The notes under the pieces were generated by a model. That model worked only from the letters and a program-made list of their open reading frames with translations. It was not told the DNA's origin and searched no databases. A stretch of DNA of 37,643 bases from Fibrobacter succinogenes. Its GTDB lineage: Bacteria; Fibrobacterota; Fibrobacteria; Fibrobacterales; Fibrobacteraceae. The position numbers and the translations under genes were made by a program. Positions within the stretch are counted from its first letter, which is position 1. Each line of letters starts with the position of its first letter. This document shows, piece by piece, positions 16,810-24,046 of this stretch. The DNA is taken from assembly GCA_902768325.1 (NCBI GenBank), contig CACXKY010000029.1, positions 1 through 37,643 of the forward strand. The letters run 5' to 3'.

Positions 16810-16815
16810 TATTTT
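16810..16815 (+). promoter_or_regulatory. -10 element TATTTT, 7 nt before the maltokinase start
   Basis: Ends 7 nt before the ATG at 16823. There is no Shine-Dalgarno sequence and no clear -35. Confidence 0.4.
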
Positions 16816-16822
16816 ATTCCGC

Positions 16823-18178
16823 ATGGACATCAGGCGGAACATTCAAGACAAGCGCTGGTTCATGGGCAAGGGCGGCACCATCGAGTCCGTCACGGAAGTT
16901 TCTCGAGCCGCGATCGCCGGGAACGGCATTGCGATACTCCGGGTGAAATCCGTCCAGGGCGGCACCCCCACCGAAGACCTCTACGCCACCATCGATGACG
17001 AAGGCTCCATCGGGCGCCTCCTCGAAGAGGCGTTCTCCGCAGGCGAAAGGATTTACGACGCCTCTTCCGGGCATATCGCCTTCAAGCGCCTCCGGGACAT
17101 CGAGAAAATAGCGGGCGTTCCGCAAAGCCCGCTCCGCTCCATCACTCCCGTACAGGCCGAGCAGAGCAACTCCGCCTTCACGAGCGAAAGATTTTTTTTC
17201 AAGCTGTACCGCAGGCTACAGCCAGGCGCCCATCCCGAAGTCGAAATTCTCGAACACCTGGAACAGCAGGGCTTCGAGGCGATACCGCACTACTACGGTT
17301 CGTGCCGCTACATCGACAGTTCGGGAACCGAATACGCCCTCGGGATCCTCGAGGAACGCCTCGCCCGCACGCAAGACGCCTGGGCGTTCTTCAGCCAGGG
17401 AACGCCTAGCGATGCGCTGGAAGCGGTCGCCTACGGTCTGGGCGAAGCGACCGCCAAGATGCACCGCGCCCTAAAAAGCCTAAGCGGGACCGAAAGCGCC
17501 CCCGTCGAAATCCCGTTCGGAAAGCTGGAACGCCTCCTCCGCGACGCCCTAAGTGCCGACGCTCGAAGTTCTGCCGACGCCCTAAGCACCGACGCCCTAA
17601 ACGGCGACGCTCCGAACAATAGCCGCACCGACGCCCCGGGCAAAAACCGCGAACTCATGGAAAACGTCCTGGGCAAGATTCCCGCCCTCAAGGAACTTGC
17701 CGCCCAGAGTTTCGCCAAAGGGCGCGCCCAACAGCTCTTCGCGAACCTCCCGCCACAACGCATCCACGGGGATTACCATCTGGGGCAAGTCCTGCTTTCC
17801 GCGAACATCAACGACGATGCCCACGCCGTACGGCCCGACGATATCAAGATTCTCGACTTCGAAGGGGAACCGTCGAGGACGCTTCTGTACCGCAGGGCGC
17901 TCCGTTCTCCGCTCGTCGATGTCGCCGGGATGCTCCGCAGTTTCGGCTACGCGGGCGCCACCGCCGACATGGACCGCTCCGCTTGCGAACGTTCGTTCCT
18001 CGAAGGCTACGCCAAGCTTTCGGGAATTCCCGCAGCCGCGCTACGTGAAGCCTGCGCACCCTACACCATCGCCAAGGCCGTCTACGAAGCCTGTTACGAA
18101 CTGGAGTTCCGCCCCGACTGGTTCCACATTCCGGCCCGCGCGCTATTGGAATTCATAAACCCCAAGCATTCCCTGTAG
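16823..18178 (+). CDS. Maltokinase-like aminoglycoside-phosphotransferase-fold kinase
   Basis: 451 aa. Family members phosphorylate maltose to maltose 1-phosphate, the donor used by GlgE in alpha-glucan synthesis. The N-terminus has [11 protein letters not shown], characteristic of maltokinases and the kinase part of trehalose synthase fusions. Next come the FFFKLYRR lysine region (K127) and HPEVEI, then the catalytic loop [10 protein letters not shown] (D317) and metal site LDFEGEP (D345). The ATG at 16823 is chosen because the conserved RWFMGKGG follows at once; the frame is open further up, but that stretch is the shadow of the preceding ORF. Residues about 241-272 are a low-complexity Asp-Ala-Leu-Ser repeat encoded by a DNA minisatellite. 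No glgE is in the window. Confidence 0.87.
   Translation: MDIRRNIQDKRWFMGKGGTIESVTEVSRAAIAGNGIAILRVKSVQGGTPTEDLYATIDDEGSIGRLLEEAFSAGERIYDASSGHIAFKRLRDIEKIAGVPQSPLRSITPVQAEQSNSAFTSERFFFKLYRRLQPGAHPEVEILEHLEQQGFEAIPHYYGSCRYIDSSGTEYALGILEERLARTQDAWAFFSQGTPSDALEAVAYGLGEATAKMHRALKSLSGTESAPVEIPFGKLERLLRDALSADARSSADALSTDALNGDAPNNSRTDAPGKNRELMENVLGKIPALKELAAQSFAKGRAQQLFANLPPQRIHGDYHLGQVLLSANINDDAHAVRPDDIKILDFEGEPSRTLLYRRALRSPLVDVAGMLRSFGYAGATADMDRSACERSFLEGYAKLSGIPAAALREACAPYTIAKAVYEACYELEFRPDWFHIPARALLEFINPKHSL
17543..17640 (+). repeat. In-frame minisatellite in the maltokinase gene
   Basis: Imperfect tandem units beginning GACGC[CT] at 17543, 17558, 17576, 17591, 17606 and 17630. The commonest unit is 15 bp (GACGCCCTAAG plus four bases), and the others are 18 or 24 bp. 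All lengths are multiples of three, so copy changes keep the frame. Confidence 0.8.
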
Positions 18179-18199
18179 CCGCAAGCACATCACCTTTTC

Positions 18200-18207
18200 T
18201 ATATTTG
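18200..18207 (+). promoter_or_regulatory. TATATTTG -10 element before cysE
   Basis: Exact TAnnTTTG match. The hexamer TATATT ends 10 nt before the ATG at 18216, with no Shine-Dalgarno sequence. Confidence 0.45.
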
Positions 18208-18215
18208 CTACCGCT

Positions 18216-19004
18216 ATGACAGTAGAAGAAATGGAAAAACTGCTTCGCGACGAGGCACAGGCCCAAGCCGAAAAAGAACCGCTCTCCAGGCTGATGCTAG
18301 GAGAACAGGTGCTCAACCGCAAGGACTTTGCCGACATGCTCGGCGTTACGCTTGCCTGCCAGCTGGCCGGCGAGGTCATAGACCGTGCGGAACTCGAAAA
18401 AATGTTCCGCGACATCTACCAGAAGAATCCGGACATTCTGCTGTGCGCCGCCAAGGACTTGAAGGCGACCGTACTCCGCGATGCCGCCTGCACGAGCCAC
18501 CTCGAACCGCTCCTGTTTTTCAAGGGCTTCCAGGGATTGCAGGCTTACCGCGTTGCGCACATCTTGTGGAATGAAGGGCGCCCCTTCCCGGCCAAGATGC
18601 TCCAGAGCATCATCAGCCGCAAGTTTGGCATGGACATCCATCCGGCGGCCAAAATCGGCTACGGGCTCCTGATCGACCATGCGACAAATATTGTCATCGG
18701 CGAAACGGCCGTCGTCGGCAACAACGTGAGCTTCTTGCACGGCGTGACGCTCGGCGGTACCGGTAACGAAGTCGGCGACCGTCACCCGAAAATCGGGAAC
18801 GGCGTGATGCTCGGTGCCCACGCGCAGCTGCTCGGCAACATCCACATCGGTGATGGCGCCAAGATTGGTGCCGGCGCTGTCGTGCTCGGCGACGTTCCGC
18901 CGCATACGACGTTCGCAGGCGTCCCCGCCGTTGAAGTCGGCCACCCGCACGACGACATGCCGAGTTTCAACATGCAGCAGGACTTCCGACAGGACTGTGA
19001 GTAA
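18216..19004 (+). CDS. cysE: Serine O-acetyltransferase
   Basis: 262 aa. Transfers acetyl from acetyl-CoA to L-serine, the first step of cysteine synthesis. The N-terminal helical domain covers about 1-135. The left-handed beta-helix then carries the conserved MDIHPAAKIG (D140, H142), the active-site LLIDHATNIVIGETAVVG (D154, H155), GVTLGGTG and GDRHPKIG. The C-terminal tail ends SFNMQQDFRQDCE. Many CysE enzymes use the tail to bind CysK or cysteine; whether this one does cannot be told. It is 37 nt behind the maltokinase gene with its own -10 element. Confidence 0.95.
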   Translation: MTVEEMEKLLRDEAQAQAEKEPLSRLMLGEQVLNRKDFADMLGVTLACQLAGEVIDRAELEKMFRDIYQKNPDILLCAAKDLKATVLRDAACTSHLEPLLFFKGFQGLQAYRVAHILWNEGRPFPAKMLQSIISRKFGMDIHPAAKIGYGLLIDHATNIVIGETAVVGNNVSFLHGVTLGGTGNEVGDRHPKIGNGVMLGAHAQLLGNIHIGDGAKIGAGAVVLGDVPPHTTFAGVPAVEVGHPHDDMPSFNMQQDFRQDCE

Positions 19005-19015
19005 GGTCACGCTTT

Positions 19016-19042
19016 AAAAAATCTCAACGCTTAAGATTTTTT
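19016..19042. repeat. 9-bp-arm hairpin after cysE
   Basis: AAAAAATCT (19016-19024) pairs with AGATTTTTT (19034-19042) over 9 nt. AT-rich, possibly a weak first terminator. Confidence 0.5.
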
Positions 19043-19046
19043 ACAC

Positions 19047-19078
19047 CGCCTTTTTTCGATAAAAAAAGGCGTTTTTTT
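19047..19078 (+). terminator. Intrinsic terminator of cysE
   Basis: CGCCTTTTTT and AAAAAAAGGCG form a stem of about 10 bp around a short CGAT loop (19047-19071), then seven Ts. A second small hairpin CGGCC-AAA-GGCCG plus six Ts follows at 19111-19129. Confidence 0.85.
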
Positions 19079-19110
19079 GCATTCCGTTGAGAACTTTTCA
19101 CCACAAATAT

Positions 19111-19129
19111 CGGCCAAAGGCCGTTTTTT
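19111..19129 (+). terminator. Second terminator-like hairpin upstream of the GH5 gene
   Basis: 5-bp GC stem CGGCC/GGCCG with an AAA loop, followed by TTTTTT. It lies 62 nt before the GH5 start, so it could also act as an attenuator if the promoter lies upstream of it. Confidence 0.5.
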
Positions 19130-19190
19130 ATTTACTTTGCGCCCCCCGGTATTTAATTTCTTAGATAAAGGAAAATACCAAGGAGTCATA

Positions 19191-21287
19191 ATGACACGTA
19201 TCGGAATGTTTGGAATCTTTTGCGGTACGGCACTTTTCGCCGCTTCTAGCGCGTTCGCCTTACCCAAGGCGAGCGAAATCTTCCCCCTAATGGGACTCGG
19301 CTACAACATCGGCAACACGATGGAAGTGCCGGGCAACCAGGGAGGCCCGACAGGATGGGGCAATCCCTTCCCCGACGCTGCCTATGTAAAGGCCATCAAG
19401 GACGCAGGCTTCAATACCGTGCGCATCCCCTGCGCCTGGGATACCCACGCCTCCAACGGCACCATTAACGCCGGCTGGCTTGACTCCGTAAAAACCGTCG
19501 TCGATCTCGTCATCAATAACGGCATGTACGCCATCTTGAACAGCCACTGGGATGGCGGCTGGCTCGAAGACCACGTCTTTGACGGCGAAGGCTACGACAA
19601 GACCGGACTCGTGAACAGTTCCGCCAACTCGGTCGCCGCCAAGCAGGAAAACTACTGGAAGCAGATTGCCACCAAGTTCGCCGCCTACGACGAACACCTG
19701 ATTTTTGCCTCTGCCAACGAACCGGGCGTGAACGACCCGTGGAACGGCGGTGCGGACAACGGCCAGTGGGCATTCAACGAAACCCGTATGCAGGTGCTCA
19801 AGCAGTTCCATGAAGCTTGCCTCAAGGCCGTGCGCGCAACCGGCGGCAACAACGCCACCCGTATCGTAGTCGTGCAGGCCCCGCGTACCGAAATCGACAA
19901 GTCCCCGCTTCTCGCCTCCATGTACCCGGAAGACCCGGCTGGCGCAGGCTACACCATGGCCGAAGTCCATTTCTATCCCTACCAGTTCTCGCTCATGACG
20001 GGTGGCGACGAAGACTGGGGCAAGATGTTCTACTACTGGGAAGACCAGACTCCGGGTACCGACGCCGCACACACTTGCTCCGGTTCGGCCCTCGGTTCCA
20101 AGAGTTCGATCGACCAGCTGTTCAGCGGACTCAAGAGCCGCTTCTACGACAAGGGCATTCCTGTCGTGATCGGTGAAATGGGTGCCGTAAAGCGTCTCGA
20201 CGCTCTCACCGGAGACAATCTGAAATACCACTTGAAGGCACGTGCCGCATGGTATGGCTACACGGTCGCTGCCGCAAAGAAGAACGGCCTTGTCCCCTGC
20301 GTTTGGGACACCGGTGACGAAGGCAACGGCAACTTCACCATCATCCGCCGTCAGGTGGACAAGTTCGGCGGCAAAGTGGGCGACATTACCGACGTCGAAA
20401 CGTTGAACGCCATGCGCGAAGCATACGGACAGGCGGCCCTCCCGGGCAACAGCATTGATTCCATTGTCACGGAAAGCCTTTCTACCGACGACAAGGCCTT
20501 CCATATTTCTTACAAGACTATCCAGGCCGACACCGCCGAAGCGGGCACGATGAGAATCAATACGAGCGCCGACTGGAGCCAGTATGTTGCGATTTCCTTC
20601 GACATGCGTGTTGCCGGCGAATCCGCCGGCCCGTGCCTCGACCAGACGCGTGACGGCTGCAATGATTACGGCTGGGCAAGCGTTTCGCTGTTCAACATGA
20701 GCAGTGAATGGAAGTGGAACGAAGTATCGCTCGGAAACGTCTCTGACCTCGGCACCCTCAAGAACTACAAAATCGAATTCGGCGATGGAGACGGCCAGAT
20801 TGCTTTCGAAGACGCCTCCAAGATGAACGCCATCGGCATCAATGTCTACGGCACGCAATTCACCGGCGACATGTACCTCGACAACATGCTCCTGTGGAAG
20901 GCCGACGGCACCGCCGATACGCTGGAAAGCTTCAACAAGAAAAAACCCTCTTTAGAAGGCATCGCCTCGGGCGAACTGATCCAAGCCAATACCACCGGTG
21001 ACTGGGGCGCAAGCACCTCCGCCATCGCAACAACGCGCATCGCCGCCACCGGCAAGATGCTCGTGAACGTAAGGCCCGGTACAGTGAGCGCGACCTTCAC
21101 AGCTACGAAGGCCTCCCCGGCAAAGGCTATGCTCATGAACGCCATGGGCCAGGTGATTGCCCAGCAGAGCTTCACCGCGAGCAAGGGTATGAACAGCGTT
21201 GAACTCACGAACAGCTACCGCGGCCCCGCCATGCTCATCGTAAAACAGGGCAGCCAGCAGTTCGTACAGAAGATAAATCTCAAGTAA
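19191..21287 (+). CDS. Secreted GH5 cellulase with CBM-like domain and C-terminal sorting tail
   Basis: 698 aa. Endo-beta-1,4-glucanase-type enzyme. The ATG at 19191 has AAGGAG 5 nt upstream; the frame is open 38 codons further up, but that region is a terminator-rich leader. The signal peptide ends near SSAFALP. The GH5 barrel covers about 28-415, with VRIPCAW, acid/base Glu177 in the ASANEPG motif, the HFYPY histidine, and nucleophile Glu329 in VVIGEMGA. Residues about 420-575 look like a beta-sandwich carbohydrate-binding module (CBM11-like, ending in DMYLDNMLLW). Residues 621-698 (NAMGQVIAQQSF, a Gly/Ser-rich turn, then VQKINLK) resemble type IX secretion C-terminal domains. Fibrobacterota are known to encode that system. 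The GH5 subfamily is not assigned. Confidence 0.93.
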   Translation: MTRIGMFGIFCGTALFAASSAFALPKASEIFPLMGLGYNIGNTMEVPGNQGGPTGWGNPFPDAAYVKAIKDAGFNTVRIPCAWDTHASNGTINAGWLDSVKTVVDLVINNGMYAILNSHWDGGWLEDHVFDGEGYDKTGLVNSSANSVAAKQENYWKQIATKFAAYDEHLIFASANEPGVNDPWNGGADNGQWAFNETRMQVLKQFHEACLKAVRATGGNNATRIVVVQAPRTEIDKSPLLASMYPEDPAGAGYTMAEVHFYPYQFSLMTGGDEDWGKMFYYWEDQTPGTDAAHTCSGSALGSKSSIDQLFSGLKSRFYDKGIPVVIGEMGAVKRLDALTGDNLKYHLKARAAWYGYTVAAAKKNGLVPCVWDTGDEGNGNFTIIRRQVDKFGGKVGDITDVETLNAMREAYGQAALPGNSIDSIVTESLSTDDKAFHISYKTIQADTAEAGTMRINTSADWSQYVAISFDMRVAGESAGPCLDQTRDGCNDYGWASVSLFNMSSEWKWNEVSLGNVSDLGTLKNYKIEFGDGDGQIAFEDASKMNAIGINVYGTQFTGDMYLDNMLLWKADGTADTLESFNKKKPSLEGIASGELIQANTTGDWGASTSAIATTRIAATGKMLVNVRPGTVSATFTATKASPAKAMLMNAMGQVIAQQSFTASKGMNSVELTNSYRGPAMLIVKQGSQQFVQKINLK

Positions 21288-21346
21288 CACCATCTCGGCA
21301 CCGCTTTGAGGTGTCGGTGCCCCGATCTCCTTCGGTGTGTGGAAGT

Positions 21347-21382
21347 CCCCCGCGGCATAAGCCGCGGGGGATGTTTTATTTT
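21347..21382 (+). terminator. Intrinsic terminator of the GH5 gene
   Basis: 10-bp perfect stem CCCCCGCGGC (21347-21356) with GCCGCGGGGG (21361-21370), loop ATAA, then ATGTTTTATTTT. A second hairpin GGCACCG/CGGTGCC lies just before it (21297-21321). Confidence 0.9.
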
Positions 21383-21386
21383 ACGA

Positions 21387-21414
21387 ATTGTTCGTTAGGG
21401 ATTGTTCGTTAGGG
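21387..21414. repeat. Tandem 14-bp direct repeat over the lipoprotein stop codon
   Basis: ATTGTTCGTTAGGG twice (21387-21400 and 21401-21414), followed by ATTG. The lipoprotein stop (minus strand, 21411-21409) lies in the second copy. Confidence 0.85.
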
Positions 21415-22872
21415 ATTGACTACGCCGATGCCAGTGAAGCCGAATTCGTAATCGCCTTCTGCGGCTTGGATTTTGAACCTCAGCGCCACAAGCTGTTCGG
21501 CCGCAGTTTCTGCACCGTTCCATCCTTCGGGCACTTGATTACCCGGGAACTGGAACGCACTCCAGGGATAGCAGGCCGCTACAGGCTCCTCGGACGCAGG
21601 CATGTTCACCCCGGCGAGGCCGCCCAGCGCCGTATTGACCGAGTCGCCCAAATCCAGTTCAAGCTTCATGTCCGTTTCGGAACGGTATTCCACACAGACG
21701 CCTCCCCAGTTCGAAACATCGACCGGCACGACGTCCAATGCAGAGTCAAGTGCGATTCCGACATTGATGGTAACCATCGGGTCTTGCTCCTGCTCCCCCT
21801 TCACCAAGGACGCCGTACCGCAAATGCCACCACAAGTATCCATTACCGCGCCCAGGTCACCCCCGGCATAATCCGCCACCGGCCAAATCACCTTAGACTC
21901 ACCGCCTTGATCCGAATTGACGTACCAGTATCCACTAGCCTCGACACCATCCGCCCAAACGGAATCCGAATAGAACGCCGTATTGACACGAACCTTGTGT
22001 TTTGCCGGATTCCAAAGGCTCTTGTCAACGCCCTCGGAGCTAGAAGAAAGGCTAGAGGAACTTTCCACTCCAGAACTGGACGGTACGCTCGACGAGCTCA
22101 CGTCTTCGAAGGTCGCATCATCCGCAAGCGTCCCGATATACGAAATATTGAAATCGTAGCTTCCGGTTTTGCCCTGAATCCTGAGCCGCACTGCAACCAA
22201 CTGCTTTGCAGCCTTTTTCCCGACATCGCCACTCCAGGATCTCGGAACATCGTCGAGCCAAGGAGGCAAATTGAAATCGCTCCAGCGGACACACTTGGAT
22301 TCAACCGAATCTGTCTTGGGGAACGTATAAGAGGGCAAGCCCAGCTGCAGTTCGCGATTCACCGAATCTCCCAAATCCAAATCCAGTGCAATGTTCGTTT
22401 CCGATGTATAGGTAAGGCAGAAGCCTCCCCAGCTCGAAACGTCGACCGGTACGGAATTGCCAAGGGAATCCTTCGCCAGCGTAAAGCCCACGGTCACAAA
22501 CGGATCGTAGTACAAATCGCCATGGTCCAGAACCGCGGTTCCGCAAATGCCACCGCAATTATCGATAATCGGTGCCAGCGGGTCTTCGCCATTGCCCGGT
22601 TCCACAGGCCAGACGATTTCGGAACGGCCTCCGTCCTCTTCGTCCGTTTGCGTCTCCCAGAACCAACGCCCATCGGCGACAGTCCCTTTTGGCAACACAA
22701 CAGCCAAAGCCGCCGTATTGATTCGATAAGCGCCCGACTCCGCCTTCCACAGCACGTTATCTTCTGCGTATACCGTATTCGGGTCCGTCGATGTCCCGGC
22801 CCCATTGTCTTCTGAGCACGCCGCCAAGGCAAGCGCCATGGCTCCGCACGTCAAATAGATATTATGCTTCAT
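21409..22872 (-). CDS. Secreted lipoprotein with two homologous four-cysteine domains
   Basis: 487 aa. The ATG at 22872 is chosen because GGGGAGG lies 6 nt upstream. The lipoprotein signal has lipobox L16-A-A-C19. Two tandem copies of one domain follow, about 41-254 and 287-487, joined by a serine-rich linker (259-279) of the kind common in Fibrobacter secreted proteins. Each copy has the invariant motif CGGICGTA (Cys106/110 and 347/351), a third Cys in WGG[FV]C (152, 393) and a fourth before [RP]WS[DA]F (194, 434), so two disulfides per domain are likely. The aromatic GxWxxxxD and WGG..YxSE pattern suggests a CBM11/CIA30-like beta-sandwich, but this is inference. It overlaps the upstream TIGR02147 gene by 11 bp and is probably translationally coupled. 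The function is unknown. Confidence 0.8.
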   Translation of the reverse strand: MKHNIYLTCGAMALALAACSEDNGAGTSTDPNTVYAEDNVLWKAESGAYRINTAALAVVLPKGTVADGRWFWETQTDEEDGGRSEIVWPVEPGNGEDPLAPIIDNCGGICGTAVLDHGDLYYDPFVTVGFTLAKDSLGNSVPVDVSSWGGFCLTYTSETNIALDLDLGDSVNRELQLGLPSYTFPKTDSVESKCVRWSDFNLPPWLDDVPRSWSGDVGKKAAKQLVAVRLRIQGKTGSYDFNISYIGTLADDATFEDVSSSSVPSSSGVESSSSLSSSSEGVDKSLWNPAKHKVRVNTAFYSDSVWADGVEASGYWYVNSDQGGESKVIWPVADYAGGDLGAVMDTCGGICGTASLVKGEQEQDPMVTINVGIALDSALDVVPVDVSNWGGVCVEYRSETDMKLELDLGDSVNTALGGLAGVNMPASEEPVAACYPWSAFQFPGNQVPEGWNGAETAAEQLVALRFKIQAAEGDYEFGFTGIGVVNP

Positions 22873-23707
22873 TTTTTGCCTCCCCTTTTTTTTCAACCTC
22901 TTTTGTAAGAGGGAATAATTGTAAATTCAGCCTGTAAACCTGCCTCACATCCGTGCACGATTCGGCAATCGCGACTATCCGCTTGCGGCATTCGGCCAGT
23001 TCGATCGCAATACGTTCATACGCTTCGCGGTTAACGCCCATCGTAATACCCGTAATGTCCCGTTCATCGGCCGTGAACTTGTCGAGCGCATCGATAGCGA
23101 GTTTCCCCATTTCGCGGTGCATGGAACGTATAGCGAGCGGGAGCCCCTCCTTTGACCCCACTACGGACTTTTCAGTCTGTACATAGGTGTCTCCCCCCAG
23201 ATTTTTAAGGAGTCCCGCCCGCTCCAGGAACGCAATCGATTTGCGAACCTCTAATGCCGATACCTCCTGGCAACATGCCTTAGCTATCTCCCCCGGCATG
23301 GACCCTGGCATTATCGGAGCCAATTCGCGCACCACCGGATTCTTCCAGCTCTCGTAATATTCAAATGCATCCTTGTCTATTACGCGGACCTTATGATCGA
23401 GTGCTATCGATTGCATCTGTTCCAAAAAAACTTTCTTGGCGGCATCCTTCTTGGCGTTGCCGAACTGGACCATCGCCTCGAAGTACACCACCTCGTGACC
23501 CACAAGCCCCATCGCCGTGGCCACGCGCCCCATTGTCACCTTGCTCAAGTTGGTCTTGCCTTCACAAACCATCTTGAGGTACGAAGGTGAAGAAAATCCC
23601 GCAATCTTCGCAAACTCGCGCCATGAAAAAGCAGAAGTCCTCTTGCGTTCTTCATAGTAGTCGCTCAAGAAAGCGTGGTAGTCTTGATATTCAATAATCG
23701 GTTTCAT
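22862..23707 (-). CDS. TIGR02147 family protein (DUF4423), probable regulator
   Basis: 281 aa. Family expanded in Fibrobacter succinogenes (TIGR02147) and also known from Bdellovibrio. The N-terminus EYQDYHAFLSDYYEERK followed by FSWREFAKIAGFSSPSYLKM is the family signature and contains a helix-turn-helix-like segment (about 25-55). A DUF4423-type helical region fills the rest. The ATG at 23707 is chosen because a sigma-70 promoter (TTGACT, 17 bp, TATATT) ends exactly 7 nt before it, while the frame further up is AT-rich upstream DNA. The gene overlaps the lipoprotein gene by 11 bp. A role in controlling its partner lipoprotein is inference from the pairing. Confidence 0.88.
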   Translation of the reverse strand: MKPIIEYQDYHAFLSDYYEERKRTSAFSWREFAKIAGFSSPSYLKMVCEGKTNLSKVTMGRVATAMGLVGHEVVYFEAMVQFGNAKKDAAKKVFLEQMQSIALDHKVRVIDKDAFEYYESWKNPVVRELAPIMPGSMPGEIAKACCQEVSALEVRKSIAFLERAGLLKNLGGDTYVQTEKSVVGSKEGLPLAIRSMHREMGKLAIDALDKFTADERDITGITMGVNREAYERIAIELAECRKRIVAIAESCTDVRQVYRLNLQLFPLTKEVEKKGEAKNEA

Positions 23708-23714
23708 ATAAACG

Positions 23715-23743
23715 AATATACAATCAAAAATTTTAAAAGTCAA
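23715..23743 (-). promoter_or_regulatory. Near-consensus promoter giving a leaderless TIGR02147 mRNA
   Basis: TTGACT (23743-23738), a 17-bp spacer, TATATT (23720-23715), then 7 nt to the ATG at 23707. Transcription would begin at the start codon, and there is no Shine-Dalgarno sequence. Confidence 0.75.
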
Positions 23744-23818
23744 TAGTTTATAGAACATTTTTTGCATATTTTTTAAGATTTCATCATTTTTCTTTGCCGC
23801 AAAAACATTTTTATTGTC

Positions 23819-23843
23819 TATATAGTACACCCTGTACTATATA
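23819..23843. promoter_or_regulatory. 11-bp-arm palindrome, operator candidate
   Basis: TATATAGTACA (23819-23829), CCC, TGTACTATATA (23833-23843): perfect arms with a 3-nt spacer. It lies 76 bp upstream of the -35 of the TIGR02147 promoter and adjacent to the terminator of the small-peptide gene. It lacks a T-run, so it is more like a protein-binding site than a terminator. Confidence 0.6.
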
Positions 23844-23845
23844 CG

Positions 23846-23871
23846 AAAAAGGCCCGCTTACGCGAGCCTTT
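23846..23871 (-). terminator. Intrinsic terminator of the beta-helix/small-peptide operon
   Basis: On the minus strand AAAGGCTCGC pairs with GCGGGCCTTT (one U-G pair) over a GTAA loop, followed by Ts (23871 down to 23846). Confidence 0.85.
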
Positions 23872-23893
23872 CCTTGCAATTTTTGTCGCCTCT

Positions 23894-24034
23894 TTATGCC
23901 TTATCGAAATTCGACGAATCCATCATCGAAACCTGGTCGCGGTAAATGCTGTCTTGCAACAGGTTTGCCCTATGCTTGAGCATCACGGTCTTCATGGCGG
24001 GCTTGCTGTAATTTTTCTTCTTTTCGTTCTTCAT
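23894..24034 (-). CDS. 46-aa 'KPAMK' small peptide, unknown
   Basis: Short ORF MKNEKKKNYSKPAMKTVMLK, ending MMDSSNFDKA, with a strong GGGGAG ribosome-binding site upstream. It starts 12 nt behind the stop of the beta-helix gene, so it is cotranscribed and closed by the terminator at 23846-23871. The layout, a basic start, then Y-x-K-P-x-M-K and a hydrophobic-basic stretch ending LL, resembles small proteins that I recall as common and unstudied in Prevotella and Bacteroides relatives. It has no signal peptide and no double-glycine leader. Peptide precursor, chaperone-like partner or regulator are all possible; no function is assigned. Confidence 0.75.
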   Translation of the reverse strand: MKNEKKKNYSKPAMKTVMLKHRANLLQDSIYRDQVSMMDSSNFDKA

Positions 24035-24046
24035 GATATTCTCCCC

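Noticed and set aside
19287-20858. 523-aa minus-strand frame opposite the GH5 gene
   Set aside because: Shadow of the GH5 catalytic domain.
22040-22095. Serine-codon repeats as a possible CRISPR or satellite
   Set aside because: They encode the Ser-rich linker between two lipoprotein domains; no regular repeat-spacer structure.
21388-22815. 475-aa plus-strand frame opposite the lipoprotein
   Set aside because: No start signals. The minus strand carries a lipobox and a duplicated domain.
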